Of a stretch of 64,000 nt of DNA, positions 17,577 through 27,191 are shown one piece after another. The stretch comes from Austwickia chelonae NBRC 105200 (GTDB taxonomy: Bacteria > Actinomycetota > Actinomycetes > Actinomycetales > Dermatophilaceae): contig NZ_BAGZ01000005.1 in assembly GCF_000298175.1 (NCBI RefSeq), forward strand, positions 372,001-436,000. Direction: 5' to 3'. Made by a program: the position numbers and the translations under genes. The notes under the pieces were generated by a model. That model had not been told where the DNA came from. It ran no database searches and saw only the letters and a list, made by a program, of their open reading frames with translations. Positions within the stretch are counted from its first letter, which is position 1, and each line of letters begins with the position of its first letter.

Positions 17577-19682
17577 CTATCCGACCGGCCTCCGATGTAC
17601 GACTAACGGAAGTACCGCCGAAGCGCCCTGCCTCCGAAGGAAACTCCCGGCAACGGTGACTGACCAGCCGGTGGCCGAGGCATCGACGACCAAGAGAACC
17701 ACTCGGCCCCGGACCGGAGGCGGGGGCGACATCCCACAGATCTCCTGCCAAGCCGAGGCGATGACAGCCGACGTCGACGTCTCCACGGGAGGACCCCCGG
17801 CCAACTCCCAGGGCACCACCGGGATCCGTCCCACCTCCCCCAGATACCCGGCGACCCCGGAGGCGACCTCAGGAAGCCCCGCAGCCGCAAAAGAGACGAT
17901 CAACTCGGGCCGAGCAGCCCACGAACCCCGCCACCCACTCAAGGCCGCCACCGCAGCCGTCAACACCTCAGGTTCCACCGGCCCCCGCCCGGCCAGACTC
18001 CCCACCAAAGCCTGCGACCACTCCGGAGCGGACATATGCACCAAGACCCGCCCAGGGTCGACCGCCTCGTCCGACGGGATCCGCCCCGACCTGCCGAAGA
18101 CACCACCGGGCCACATCCTGCGCGGCTCCCACAACTGGGACTGCCCCTGCAGATCCCGTCGCAGCGCCTCGACCGTCTCCGGACGAGGACGCGACGACCA
18201 TCCCGCCGGAAGCCGCCCGGTGCAGGTCGAGCACCGACCGCACGGCCGAGCCGAAGGATCGTCCAACACCTCCTGCAACAAAGCCATCAGACAGGTCTCC
18301 CCAGCCACGAAGGACCGCATGATGTCCGCCTCGCGTCGACGCACTTCCAGGATCCCGGCCCGTCGCTGCGGATCGTCCCGCCAGACACGCCCCGTCGCAC
18401 GCCAGCCACCCGACGTCCGCTCGGTGACCTCACCCACCGCCAACTGCTTCAGCAACAGCTCCACCTTGGAACGTCGCAGACCCGACTCCGCCTCCAGAAC
18501 CGGCACGCTGACCGGTTCGTCCTCACCGGAGGGCAGAACCGCCAACAACCGCTCCACTTCCGGCGGGGACGGCAGACTCGCCGAAGCGAAATAGTCCCAG
18601 ACATGCTGGTCCTGCGGCGACGGCAAACAGACCACCGTCGCACGTTCGATCGCCCGCCCGGCACGCCCGACCTGTTGGTAATAGCTCACCGGAGAAGGCG
18701 GCGCCCCCACATGGACCACGAAACCCAGATCCGGCTTGTCGTACCCCATTCCCAGCGCAGAAGTGGCCACCAGAGCCTTCACCCGGTTCTCCCGCAGCGC
18801 ATCCTCCAGGTCCGCCCGCTCCTGCGCCGGCAGCTGGCCGGTGTACGCCGACACCGGGAACTGCTCCCCATACCTCCGAGAGAGCACCCCGGCGAGGCTG
18901 TGCGCATCAGCGACCGTCAGGGCGTACACGATCCCCGAACCGGGCAACAACGGCAGGTGATCCACCAGCCAGGCATAACGATCCAACGGGCTCAGACCGT
19001 CGATGACATTCAGGTCCAAGCTATTCCGCGCCAGCGGGCCTCGCTGCACCAGAGTCGATTCCCCCAGCTGTTCCGCCACATCGGCCGTGACCCGCTCGTT
19101 GGCCGTCGCCGTGGTCGCCAACACCGGCGCCCGCGGATTCATCCGCTGCAACAGGTCAGCCACCCGTCGGTAGTCCGGACGGAAATCATGTCCCCAGTCG
19201 GACACCGAATGAGCCTCGTCGATGACAAGGAGACCCAGCCGGTCGCCCAACCGGTCCACCACTCGAGCCCCGAAGGCCGGATTGGCCAGACGCTCCGGCG
19301 ACACCAGGAGCACATCGATCCGGTCGGACAGAAGATCCTCCTCGATCCGAGACCACTCCGACTGGTTGGAAGAATTCACCGTCGCCGCCCGCAGACCAGC
19401 ACGGCCGGCCGCAACAACCTGATCGCGCATCAAGGACAACAACGGCGAGACCACCAGAGTCGGACCGGCCCCCCGCGCCCGCAGGACGGCCGAAGCAGCC
19501 CAGTACACGGCGGACTTCCCCCACCCGGTGGCCTGCACCACCAACACCCGGGCCGAAGGACGCAACAATCCGGCCACGGCCGCCCGTTGATCATCCCGCA
19601 GACGTGCCTGCGGACCGGCCAACGCAGTCAACACCCGCGCCGTGATCCGCTCGACGTCCTCGTCCCACCCGGAACCGGTCAT
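17577..19682 (-). CDS. recQ: RecQ-family DNA helicase with C-terminal PRTase-like domain
   Basis: ATP-dependent 3'-5' helicase of the RecQ family. Motifs in order: LRDDQRAAVAGLL, Walker A ATGWGKSA (Lys56), TLVVSPLLSLMRDQV, DEAHSVSDWGHDFRP, LATTATAN and QQVGRAGRA. A zinc cluster follows (a Cys in GETCLMALL, then CGRCSTC). The last 200 residues form a separate domain ending in RVVLLVVDASATGWSVTVAG, resembling the PRPP loop of phosphoribosyltransferases but lacking the usual acidic pair. The start is ATG 19682, ten bases after the acyltransferase stop. The length is 701 residues. Its exact DNA substrate is unknown. Confidence 0.87.
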   Translation of the reverse strand: MTGSGWDEDVERITARVLTALAGPQARLRDDQRAAVAGLLRPSARVLVVQATGWGKSAVYWAASAVLRARGAGPTLVVSPLLSLMRDQVVAAGRAGLRAATVNSSNQSEWSRIEEDLLSDRIDVLLVSPERLANPAFGARVVDRLGDRLGLLVIDEAHSVSDWGHDFRPDYRRVADLLQRMNPRAPVLATTATANERVTADVAEQLGESTLVQRGPLARNSLDLNVIDGLSPLDRYAWLVDHLPLLPGSGIVYALTVADAHSLAGVLSRRYGEQFPVSAYTGQLPAQERADLEDALRENRVKALVATSALGMGYDKPDLGFVVHVGAPPSPVSYYQQVGRAGRAIERATVVCLPSPQDQHVWDYFASASLPSPPEVERLLAVLPSGEDEPVSVPVLEAESGLRRSKVELLLKQLAVGEVTERTSGGWRATGRVWRDDPQRRAGILEVRRREADIMRSFVAGETCLMALLQEVLDDPSARPCGRCSTCTGRLPAGWSSRPRPETVEALRRDLQGQSQLWEPRRMWPGGVFGRSGRIPSDEAVDPGRVLVHMSAPEWSQALVGSLAGRGPVEPEVLTAAVAALSGWRGSWAARPELIVSFAAAGLPEVASGVAGYLGEVGRIPVVPWELAGGPPVETSTSAVIASAWQEICGMSPPPPVRGRVVLLVVDASATGWSVTVAGSFLRRQGASAVLPLVVHRRPVG

Positions 19683-19692
19683 CGTCGCCGGA

Positions 19693-20451
19693 TCAGTCCC
19701 GGCTGGCCCGCGCAGCGCGGCGCGCTGCGATCTCCGCGTCGTCCAGGGCCGTCGCCTCGGCCAAGCTCGGCGCCGTACCGCCAAGCCGCTGCGGAACGAA
19801 CTGGAGATCCTCCCCGGTGAGCACGGGATACTCCCGTTGCTCCACATCCAGCAAGGCCTGCATCCGCCGCTTCAGGTCCGCAGTGACCGTAGCGGCGTCC
19901 TCGGCCTTGGCCACGGCAAAAGGCTCCCCGACCCGGACCGCGATCGGCGTACGGGTGCGTCCCATCCGCTTAGGTTTCCCCTTCGTCCAGACCCGCTGGC
20001 TCCCCCACAGGACCACCGGCAGGATCGGGGCCCCCGACGCCTGAGCCATCCGCACCGCGCCGCTCTTGAACTCCTTCAGTTCGAAACTCCGACTGATCGT
20101 CGCCTCCGGGAAGACCCCCACGATGTCACCCTGTTTCAAAACCTGAAGAGCCCGCTTGAAGGAAGCCGCGCCGGCCTCGCGGTCGACCGGGATATGTTTC
20201 ATCCCCCGCATCAACGGCCCCGCCACCGGGCTGTGGAAGATCGAATCCTTACACATGAAACGCACGACCCGCCCAGCCTCGTAAGCAGCCAGACCGGCAT
20301 AGGTGAAGTCCATGTACCCGGTGTGATTGATGACCATGACGGCAGGCCCGTCCTGCGGCACATTCTCCGCCCCGGTGATCCGGAAACGCAGCCCCTGGGC
20401 GGCGAAGACAGCACGGGTGAGCGCGATGACAGGCGTATAGACCGGTTCCAT
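19693..20451 (-). CDS. plsC: 1-acyl-glycerol-3-phosphate acyltransferase family protein
   Basis: Membrane-associated acyltransferase that transfers an acyl chain to lysophosphatidic acid or a related acceptor. The HX4D motif is in NHTGYMDF, the acceptor-binding FPEATIS replaces the common FPEGTRS, and KSGAVRMAQASGAPILPV is typical of the PlsC family. The start MEPVYTPVIALTRAVF (20451) gives 252 residues; the longer frame enters the divergent gene. It is upstream of and likely co-transcribed with the RecQ gene. Substrate specificity within the family is not readable. Confidence 0.85.
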   Translation of the reverse strand: MEPVYTPVIALTRAVFAAQGLRFRITGAENVPQDGPAVMVINHTGYMDFTYAGLAAYEAGRVVRFMCKDSIFHSPVAGPLMRGMKHIPVDREAGAASFKRALQVLKQGDIVGVFPEATISRSFELKEFKSGAVRMAQASGAPILPVVLWGSQRVWTKGKPKRMGRTRTPIAVRVGEPFAVAKAEDAATVTADLKRRMQALLDVEQREYPVLTGEDLQFVPQRLGGTAPSLAEATALDDAEIAARRAARASRD

Positions 20452-20510
20452 GCGGACAACGTAGCCGAGGACGGGCCGCACCCGCGCACGGCGGCCGCTA
20501 ACCTGGACCG

Positions 20511-21281
20511 GTGCTTCCCACGGTGACCGCAGTCCGCTACGTCCTGCCCTTCCGTGAAGGTGGATCACTGCCAGGATTGGTCGAGGCGGACGACCTGGGC
20601 ATGTACGTCGTCAAATTCAGAGGGGCAGGCCAAGGGCTGAAGGTTCTGGTCGCCGAGGTGATCTGCGCAGGCCTGGCCCGACTGCTCGACATCCCTACCC
20701 CCGATCTGGTGTCGATCACCCTGCCCGCGCCCATCATCCGCTACGAGGCCGACGAAGAAGTCCAGGACCTGCTGAACGCCTCCCCCGGTACGAACCTGGG
20801 AGTCGACTACCTCCCCGGAGCCTTCGGCTACGACGGATCCCGCCCGCCCTCACCACGAGAAGCCTCGGCCATCATGTGGCTGGACGCACTGACTGCCAAT
20901 ATCGACCGCACCTGGTCCAATCCGAACCTGCTCGTCTGGGGAGGACGGACCTGGGCCATCGACCACGGCGCGGCCCTCTACTTCCACCACTCCTGGCCGC
21001 GACGCCCGGCCGACCCGGCTCGTTTCGCAGCCCAGTCCTTCGACGCCACTTCCCATGTCCTCGCCGATATCGCCGAGGACCCCCGTGGACATCACGAAGA
21101 ATTCGCCGACCGCCTGTCACCGGCTGCTCTCGCTACTGTTTTGGACGAGATACCCGAGGAATGGCTCGAACCCACGACGGACCTTCCCGACCCGGCGGCG
21201 CTACGACAGACCTACCTCGACCATCTGGCCGCTCGCCTGTCGTCCCCCGACGTCTGGATCCCCGGAGGCGCTTCCCGATGA
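20511..21281 (+). CDS. HipA-like kinase family protein
   Basis: 256-residue protein resembling the stand-alone HipA-like kinases (HipA_2 type). The N-terminal part has YVVKFRGAG with the nucleotide-binding Lys. The catalytic region reads LTANIDRTWSNPNLL (the Asp and Asn of a DRxxxN-like loop), then WAIDHGAALYFHH, where Asp takes the metal-binding position. The GTG at 20511 starts it, 59 bp from the divergent acyltransferase. No HipB-like antitoxin is present; instead a DUF3037 gene overlaps its end by ATGA. Kinase activity and targets are inference. Confidence 0.75.
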   Translation: MLPTVTAVRYVLPFREGGSLPGLVEADDLGMYVVKFRGAGQGLKVLVAEVICAGLARLLDIPTPDLVSITLPAPIIRYEADEEVQDLLNASPGTNLGVDYLPGAFGYDGSRPPSPREASAIMWLDALTANIDRTWSNPNLLVWGGRTWAIDHGAALYFHHSWPRRPADPARFAAQSFDATSHVLADIAEDPRGHHEEFADRLSPAALATVLDEIPEEWLEPTTDLPDPAALRQTYLDHLAARLSSPDVWIPGGASR

Positions 21282-21688
21282 ATACGACTCCCTCCCTGCA
21301 AGAAACCACACGACCGGTGCCCTACCAGTACATCGTCCTGCGCTGCCTGCCCCGGGTCGAACGCGAGGAATTCGTCAACGTCGCGGTGGTGCTCTTCTGC
21401 CAGGAGACCGATTTCCTCGACTGCGCCTGGACGGTGGACGACACCCGAACGCTCGCCCTCTGCCCCGGTCTCGACGTGGCGGCCCTGCGTTCCTCCTTAG
21501 AGGTCGTCCGGGACATCTGCGCCGGACACACCGGCCGCGGACGGCCCGACCTGGGCCGGCTCGGGGCCAGGTTCGGCTGGTTACGTGCGCCACGCAGCAC
21601 CGTTCTGCAACCCGGGCCGGTCCACGGAGGGATATGCGTCGATCCCCGCCAGGAACTCGACCGACTCGTCGACCTGCTGGTTCGTTGA
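21278..21688 (+). CDS. DUF3037 family protein
   Basis: 136-residue protein with the family's conserved opening PYQYIVLRCLPRVEREEFVNVAVVLFC, then a helical part and a TVLQPGPVHGGICVDPRQELDRL tail. Its start overlaps the HipA-like kinase stop (ATGA), so both are made together. DUF3037 often sits beside HipA-like kinases, and it may be a partner or substrate; no biochemical role is established that I know of. Confidence 0.8.
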   Translation: MNTTPSLQETTRPVPYQYIVLRCLPRVEREEFVNVAVVLFCQETDFLDCAWTVDDTRTLALCPGLDVAALRSSLEVVRDICAGHTGRGRPDLGRLGARFGWLRAPRSTVLQPGPVHGGICVDPRQELDRLVDLLVR

Positions 21689-21752
21689 GAGTGGGCGCGC
21701 CGCACCAGAACTGAGCTGGGCCCGATCCTGTGCTCTCATTAGGCTCAGTGCT

Positions 21753-22280
21753 ATGAACCTCGACCGACCTACGTCCCCGGACCCGTACACACTTCTGCCC
21801 CAGGTCCCCTCGTTCACCCTGGAATCCGATTTCACGGACGGCGGCGATCTCCCCCAGGACCAGGCCTATGCCTTCGGTAACACCTCGCCTCGTCTGGTCT
21901 GGTCAGGCGCGCCCGAGGGCACCAAGAGCTACGCCGTGACCTGTTTCGACCCCGATGCCCCTACTCCGTCAGGATTCTGGCACTGGTTCGTCGTCAACGT
22001 GCCCGGCGAGACTCAAGAACTCGCGGTAGGTGCCGGAGAGGAAAACTGCGGCCGGCTCCCCTCCGGGGCCATCCATCTCCGGAACGACTACGGCACCCGC
22101 GACTTCGGCGGCGCTGCACCGCCGGCAGGCGACCGGGCGCACCGTTATGTCTTCGCGGTGAACGCCCTCGACGTGGACCGTCTGGGCATCGAAGCCGATG
22201 ACTCACCGGCCAAGGCCAGCTTCATGATGTTGCAGCATGTGATCGGACGGGCCGTCCTGACCGGGATGTACACGGCCTGA
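21753..22280 (+). CDS. YbhB/YbcL (PEBP) family protein
   Basis: 175-residue cytoplasmic protein of the phosphatidylethanolamine-binding/Raf-kinase-inhibitor fold. FTDGGDLPQDQAYAF, the anion-pocket motif DPDAPTPSGFWHW and GTRDFGGAAPPAGDRAHRYVF are all diagnostic. No signal peptide is seen. The ATG at 21753 was chosen because upstream codons run into the intergenic region after DUF3037. Bacterial members have no settled function. A hairpin follows and is shared with the convergent methyltransferase gene. Confidence 0.9.
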   Translation: MNLDRPTSPDPYTLLPQVPSFTLESDFTDGGDLPQDQAYAFGNTSPRLVWSGAPEGTKSYAVTCFDPDAPTPSGFWHWFVVNVPGETQELAVGAGEENCGRLPSGAIHLRNDYGTRDFGGAAPPAGDRAHRYVFAVNALDVDRLGIEADDSPAKASFMMLQHVIGRAVLTGMYTA

Positions 22281-22308
22281 TCCTGGCTGTCGAAGACAGG
22301 CGGCAAGC

Positions 22309-22362
22309 CCTGAATCCGCTTGCGGCCAGGACTGCTCAGACCAGCCCGCAAGCGGATTCAGG
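22309..22362. terminator. bidirectional hairpin between PEBP and SpoU genes
   Basis: 17-bp perfect arms (CCTGAATCCGCTTGCGG and its complement) around a 20-base loop. The right arm lies inside the last codons of the SpoU gene. Confidence 0.7.
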
Positions 22363-23178
22363 CCGCGTCGACGGTGCCCGTAATGCCCACATCGCGACCG
22401 CTGCAGCCGCCGCCACGTTCAACGAATCGACCTGCCCCGCCATCGGGATCCGCACGGTCAGATCACAGGACGCGATCGTGCGGGCACGCAACCCGTCCCC
22501 CTCGGTGCCCAAGACCACAGCCAGACGCTCCGGTGGATCCGCCGCGATCTCGTCCAAAGTGACCCCGCCAGGTTCCAAGGCGAAAGCCGCGACGGTGAAA
22601 CCCAGCTCGCGCAACAGATCGATTCCCCCGGGCCACGGATCGATCCGCGCCCACGGCACCTGGAACACCGTGCCCATCGACACCCGGATGCTCCGGCGGT
22701 ACAACGGATCAGCACACCGCGGCGTCACCAGGACGGCGTCAACCCCCAATGCCGCAGCACTGCGGAAAACAGCCCCGACATTCGTATGGTCGACGACGTC
22801 CTCCAGGACCACCACCCGCCGAGCCTGAGCCAGGATCTTCTCCACCGGCATCGGCTCAGGCCGGTGCATCGACGCGATCGCCCCCCGATGCAGATGAAAA
22901 CCGGTCATCGCCGTGATGACCTCGTCCGAACCGACGTAGACCGGGATCCCCTCCTCCTCGGCCTGGGCCACCAGGTCGGCCAGCTCCTGCGCCCACCGGA
23001 ACCCCATCAGGTAGGAACGTGGCCGATGCCCCGCGGCGAGCGCCCGCCGGATGACCTTGTCGCTCTCCGCGAGGTACAGCCCACGCTCGGTGTCGAGCTT
23101 GCGACGCAGAGCGACATCGGTCAGCCGGAAATAGTCGGCGAGCCGGTCGTCTGCGGAATCGGTCACCTCGATGGTCAC
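22336..23178 (-). CDS. SpoU/TrmH-family RNA 2'-O-methyltransferase
   Basis: SAM-dependent ribose methyltransferase of the SPOUT class, acting on rRNA or tRNA. The N-terminal substrate-binding part (ERGLYLAESDKVIRRALAAG) is followed by the knotted catalytic domain: motif 1 HTNVGAVFRSAAALG, motif 2 VVLGTEGDGL and motif 3 IPMAGQVDSLNVAAAAA. The length of 280 residues is typical. It is monocistronic by position, with convergent neighbours downstream and the SPFH gene 135 bp upstream. The exact nucleotide target cannot be deduced. Confidence 0.9.
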   Translation of the reverse strand: MTIEVTDSADDRLADYFRLTDVALRRKLDTERGLYLAESDKVIRRALAAGHRPRSYLMGFRWAQELADLVAQAEEEGIPVYVGSDEVITAMTGFHLHRGAIASMHRPEPMPVEKILAQARRVVVLEDVVDHTNVGAVFRSAAALGVDAVLVTPRCADPLYRRSIRVSMGTVFQVPWARIDPWPGGIDLLRELGFTVAAFALEPGGVTLDEIAADPPERLAVVLGTEGDGLRARTIASCDLTVRIPMAGQVDSLNVAAAAAVAMWALRAPSTRPESACGLV

Positions 23179-23313
23179 GGTGTCCTCCCGGGAAGCAGCC
23201 GGCCGGGCAGATCCGACGACGGCGAGAACGGCGATGGTACCGAAGGCACCCGCAACACCCTAACGGCGCTGGCTCCGTCCCCGACACGCTCTCCAGGAGG
23301 ACACCGACGACGA

Positions 23314-24387
23314 TCAGGCCTGAGACGCAGCCGGGGGCTCCCCGCCCGCGGGGTGGGCCGGCCGGGTCACCTCGTGAGCCTCGGAGACAGAACGCTCCGC
23401 CTCTTTCTTCGCCTCGTCGAGGGCTTCCTTCGGGTCCTGCAAGGACGCCTCCGGGAAGGACACGGCGTCGACCAGGTCGGCCGGGGTCCACGGAGCCGAG
23501 TCGTCGGCCGGAGCTCCTCGTTCACCGCCCAGAGCCGAGCTGATGCCGCGCAGGGCGTCGGTCAACTCGCTGGGAACGATCCACATCTTGTTGGCGTCCC
23601 CCTGTGCGAGCTGCGGGAGCACCTGGAGGTACTGGTACGCGAGAAGCTTCTGGTCGGGTTTCCCCCGGTGGATGGCGTCGAACACCTGGGTGATCGCCCG
23701 TGCCTGACCTTGAGCTTCCAGGATCTTGGCCTGGGCGGCGCCCTCGGCCTTCAGGATCGCGGACTGCTTCTCACCTTCGGCGGTGAGAATCGCGGACTGC
23801 TTGACGCCTTCGGCGGTGAGGATCGTGGCGCGGCGGTCACGCTCGGCCCGCATCTGCTTCTCCATGGAGTCCTGGACGCTGTGTGGCGGGTCGATGGCCT
23901 TCAGCTCGACCCGGGACACGCGGATGCCCCAACGGCCGGTCGCCTCGTCCAGCACTCCACGCAACTGCCCGTTGATCTGGTCACGGCTGGTGAGCGTCTG
24001 CTCGAGGTCCATCGAACCGATGACATTCCGCAGAGTAGTCACCGTCAACTGCTCGATGCCCTGGATGAAGTTGGCGATCTCGTAGACCGCGGACTTGGCG
24101 TCGGTGACCCCGTAGTAGATGACGGTGTCGATGTTGACCACCAGGTTGTCCGAGGTGATCACCGGCTGCGGGGGGAAGCTGACCACCTGCTCACGCAGGT
24201 CGATATTGGCCCGGACCCGGTCGACGAAAGGCACCAACAGGTGGATGCCCGCATTGAGGGTTCCGTGATAACTGCCCAGCCGTTCGATGATCAGCGCCGT
24301 CTGCTGGGGGACGATACGCACCGCACGACTGATCAGGATCACGATGAACATGACGAGAACAGCGAGGAGAACCAAAGTTACGGGCAT
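23314..24387 (-). CDS. SPFH/band 7 (stomatin-like) membrane protein
   Basis: One N-terminal membrane segment (VTLVLLAVLVMFIVILI) anchors an SPFH domain (VRIVPQQTALIIERLGSYHGTL, DLREQVVSFPPQPVITSDN, YYGVTDAKSAVYEIANF). A coiled coil with repeated ILTAEGxKQSA units follows, then a Pro-rich cytoplasmic tail. This matches QmcA/stomatin-type proteins that form oligomeric membrane scaffolds and often pair with NfeD. The nfeD-like gene lies just upstream, nine bases away on the same strand, supporting a functional pair. The length is 357 residues. Confidence 0.92.
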   Translation of the reverse strand: MPVTLVLLAVLVMFIVILISRAVRIVPQQTALIIERLGSYHGTLNAGIHLLVPFVDRVRANIDLREQVVSFPPQPVITSDNLVVNIDTVIYYGVTDAKSAVYEIANFIQGIEQLTVTTLRNVIGSMDLEQTLTSRDQINGQLRGVLDEATGRWGIRVSRVELKAIDPPHSVQDSMEKQMRAERDRRATILTAEGVKQSAILTAEGEKQSAILKAEGAAQAKILEAQGQARAITQVFDAIHRGKPDQKLLAYQYLQVLPQLAQGDANKMWIVPSELTDALRGISSALGGERGAPADDSAPWTPADLVDAVSFPEASLQDPKEALDEAKKEAERSVSEAHEVTRPAHPAGGEPPAASQA

Positions 24388-24396
24388 ACGTGGACC

Positions 24397-24879
24397 TCAT
24401 TCACGAGTAATCAGAGGAGACGAAGGGGGTGAGTCGTCCGGTGCCACCACGGCGACGGCACCGTCGATGGCCACAACGTTGACACGAGAACCCACGGGAA
24501 CAGACGGGACATCCTGTTCCAGCCGCGCCGACCATTCCTCACCGGCCAGCAGGATCCGCCCGCCAGCGGCCGTGATCTCCTGAGTGACCTCGGCCTGACG
24601 ACCGACGTAGGCTGCGACCCCGAGAACCACCGGGGCCCCACTGGAGAACAAACGCTTCTTGACCTCAGGTCGGACCAGGATCAGCAAGGTGCAGGCCACC
24701 ACAACGGAACTCAGCACCTGGACAGGGAAAGACGCGCCCGCCAAGGCAGCGATCCCGCCAGCTCCCGCGCCCCCGGCCAACATGATGAACACGAAGTCGA
24801 CGGTGGCCGCCTCGATCGCGCCCAACACCAGCGCCAGCGCCAGCCAGGCTGCCCAGGCGTTCTGATCCAACCAGTCCAT
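24397..24879 (-). CDS. NfeD-like membrane protein
   Basis: 160-residue protein with three membrane helices (WLALALVLGAIEAATVDFVFIML, the Gly/Ala-rich second helix, and LSSVVVACTLLILV). A C-terminal OB-like beta domain follows (VTQEITAAGGRILLAGEEWSA, VPVGSRVNVVAIDGAVAVV), characteristic of short NfeD proteins. These act with SPFH partners in membrane microdomains. It is first in the two-gene operon with the SPFH protein. Confidence 0.92.
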   Translation of the reverse strand: MDWLDQNAWAAWLALALVLGAIEAATVDFVFIMLAGGAGAGGIAALAGASFPVQVLSSVVVACTLLILVRPEVKKRLFSSGAPVVLGVAAYVGRQAEVTQEITAAGGRILLAGEEWSARLEQDVPSVPVGSRVNVVAIDGAVAVVAPDDSPPSSPLITRE

Positions 24880-25011
24880 ACCGTGTCCGTTCCTTCCTCA
24901 GGACCGATGACCGACGCAGGATCAGAAGATCTCCCGGTCTCGGACGACTCACCCGGTCAGACGCGAAATAGAACAGGTCGGTTCCCTCGGGAGAAAGACA
25001 TTTTCAGAAGT

Positions 25012-25857
25012 TCACCCCTGCTGCAGGTTCTCCTCCTCGACCCGGTTCCAGACGCCTTCCTCCCCCGGCTCCGGCACCCGCGCACGAGCCGCCCACCGTT
25101 CCCCGTGTTTCTCCAGGGTCAGCGGGATCCGGAAAGTCTCCTCCAGGTTCTCCCGGGTCAAGGTGCTCCCCACCGGGCCTGCAGCGACGACTTTGCCCCC
25201 TCTGAGCAACAGGACGTCGGTCATTCCCGGCGGGATCTCCTCCACATGGTGGGTGACCAGCACGAGCGTAGGAGACTCGGTGTCCGACGCGATCTCACCG
25301 AGACGCTGCACCAGATCCTCCCGCCCGGCCAGATCGAGCCCCGCCGCTGGCTCGTCGAGAAGCATGAGCTCCGGATCCGCCATCAACGCGCGGGCGATCA
25401 GCACACGCTTCCGCTCACCCTCGGACAGAGTCCCGTACGTCCGCTCGCCCAGGTGCTCAGCGCCCAGAGCCTGCAACAGTCGGCGAGCCCGGGAGACGTC
25501 CATCCGTTCGTACTCCTCCCGCCACCGGCCGACCACGCCGTAGGAAGCGGTCAGCACGACGTCACGGACGAGCTCGTTCCCGGGGATCCGCTCGGCCAGA
25601 GAACTGCTGGCCAACCCGATCCGCGGACGCAGTTCGAAGACGTCGACCCGGCCGAGAGTCTCCGAAAGCACCGAGGCAGAACCCCTCGTCGGGTGCATCC
25701 GAGCCGCAGCCAACTGCAACAGAGTGGTCTTGCCCGCCCCGTTGGGGCCCAAGACGACCCAGCGTTCGCCTTCCTCGATCTCCCAGTCGATGCCGTCGAG
25801 CAGAGTAGCGCCTCCACGCACCACACCCACCCCGGCGAAATCCAAGACGTCACTCAT
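25012..25857 (-). CDS. ABC transporter ATP-binding protein (ModF/ZnuC-like)
   Basis: Single ABC domain: Walker A GPNGAGKTT, signature LSEGERKR (Glu in place of the common Gly), Walker B LMLLDEPAAGLD and H-loop VTHHVEEIP. A Glu-rich tail of about 60 residues follows. The start ATG is at 25857 (MSDVLDF); the longer frame upstream enters intergenic DNA. The length is 281 residues. No permease is adjacent, so it may serve an unlinked transporter or act as a soluble ATPase of the ModF group. Confidence 0.85.
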   Translation of the reverse strand: MSDVLDFAGVGVVRGGATLLDGIDWEIEEGERWVVLGPNGAGKTTLLQLAAARMHPTRGSASVLSETLGRVDVFELRPRIGLASSSLAERIPGNELVRDVVLTASYGVVGRWREEYERMDVSRARRLLQALGAEHLGERTYGTLSEGERKRVLIARALMADPELMLLDEPAAGLDLAGREDLVQRLGEIASDTESPTLVLVTHHVEEIPPGMTDVLLLRGGKVVAAGPVGSTLTRENLEETFRIPLTLEKHGERWAARARVPEPGEEGVWNRVEEENLQQG

Positions 25858-25988
25858 GCCCACGACCCTAGGGCACAGCCGAGGCGCGCGGTGGGATGGG
25901 CTCGTCATGCGCTCAACCGACTGCGGGTGGGCCGACCGTCCGGGGCAGGACGAAAGACACCGATCGGAGAAGAGCCGCCTCGGTCGGA

Positions 25989-27191
25989 TCAACGCGACAG
26001 GATCTCCTCGTACACCGCCGACGTCTTCTCACCGATCGACTCCCAGGAGAAATGCTCCACCGCACGAACCCGGCCGGCCTGTCCCAGTGCGCGGGCCCGA
26101 TCCGGATCCGACACCGCCTCGACCAGGGCCGCAGCCAGATCGTCGACCCACCGCTGCTCGTCCAAAGGCGTCCCGGTACCGTCCCCGACCTGTTCGATGT
26201 CGACCAGCCAACCGGTCTCCCCCGGCACCACGACCTCGGGGATTCCACCGGTCCTCGTGGCCACCACAGCGGCACCGCATGCCATCGCTTCCAGGTTCAC
26301 GATGCCCAACGGTTCGTAGACCGAAGGACACACGAAGACCGTGGCATGGGACAACAACGCGATCACCTTCGCCCGCGGAAGCATCTGAGCGATCCACACC
26401 ACCCCGGTACGAGTCGTGCCGAGCTCCTCGATCAGGCCCTCTACCTCAGCCTTGATCTCAGGGGTGTCCGGAGCCCCCGCGCACAACACGACCTGAACCT
26501 CCGGCGGAAGCTCGGCCACCGCCCGCAACAGATAGGGAAGACCCTTCTGCCGGGTGATCCGGCCCACGAAGAGCACCGCAGGCCGATCCGGGTCCACCCC
26601 GAGCTCCGTACAGACGCGACGGGCCGACTCGCTGTGATCGGCCTGCCAGAGCGCGGAGTCGATCCCGTTGTGAACGACCTTGACCTTCTCCGGGTCGACG
26701 GAGGGATAACACGCCAGCACATCGGCCCGCATCCCGTGGCTGACCGCGATGACCCCCGCCGCCGCCTCGTACGCCGTACGTTCCACCCAGCTGCTCACCC
26801 GGTACCCGCCGCCGAGCTGCTCGGCCTTCCACGGACGGAGCGGTTCCAGACTGTGCGCAGAGATGACATGCGGCACGTCGTGCAACAGACCCGCCAGATG
26901 GCCTGCCATATTCGCGTACCAGGTGTGGGAATGCACCAGATCCGCTCCCCCGCACCCGTCCGCGATCGTCAGATCGACCCCGAGAGTACGCAATGCCGCA
27001 TTCGCCGAGGCCAGTTCCCCCAGGTCCGGGTGACCGCAGGTGCCCTCCTCCGCGACAGGCTCGCCGAAGGCCCGCACCCGGACGTCGAGACCTTCCCGCG
27101 CACGCAGAGCCTTGACCAGCTCTGCCACGTGCACACCGGCGCCACCGTACACGTGGGGGGGATATTCCTTGCTGAGGATGTCGACTCGCAC
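25989..27191 (-). CDS. glgM: glycogen synthase-type glycosyltransferase (GT4), GlgM/GlgA
   Basis: GT4-fold transferase of the corynebacterial glycogen synthase group. The N-terminus is [19 protein letters not shown] and the donor site includes [14 protein letters not shown] and [19 protein letters not shown] (the ExxGxxxLE-like motif). In mycobacteria the orthologous protein joins ADP-glucose to glucose-1-phosphate, making maltose-1-phosphate for the GlgE pathway; which product forms here cannot be read. The length is 400 residues. It is divergent from glgC, which makes the ADP-glucose donor, sharing a 147-bp promoter region. Confidence 0.9.
   Translation of the reverse strand: MRVDILSKEYPPHVYGGAGVHVAELVKALRAREGLDVRVRAFGEPVAEEGTCGHPDLGELASANAALRTLGVDLTIADGCGGADLVHSHTWYANMAGHLAGLLHDVPHVISAHSLEPLRPWKAEQLGGGYRVSSWVERTAYEAAAGVIAVSHGMRADVLACYPSVDPEKVKVVHNGIDSALWQADHSESARRVCTELGVDPDRPAVLFVGRITRQKGLPYLLRAVAELPPEVQVVLCAGAPDTPEIKAEVEGLIEELGTTRTGVVWIAQMLPRAKVIALLSHATVFVCPSVYEPLGIVNLEAMACGAAVVATRTGGIPEVVVPGETGWLVDIEQVGDGTGTPLDEQRWVDDLAAALVEAVSDPDRARALGQAGRVRAVEHFSWESIGEKTSAVYEEILSR

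Noticed and set aside
18036-19820. 594-codon open frame on the plus strand
   Set aside because: Antisense to the RecQ gene and extremely rich in Arg, His and Gln; no start signal.
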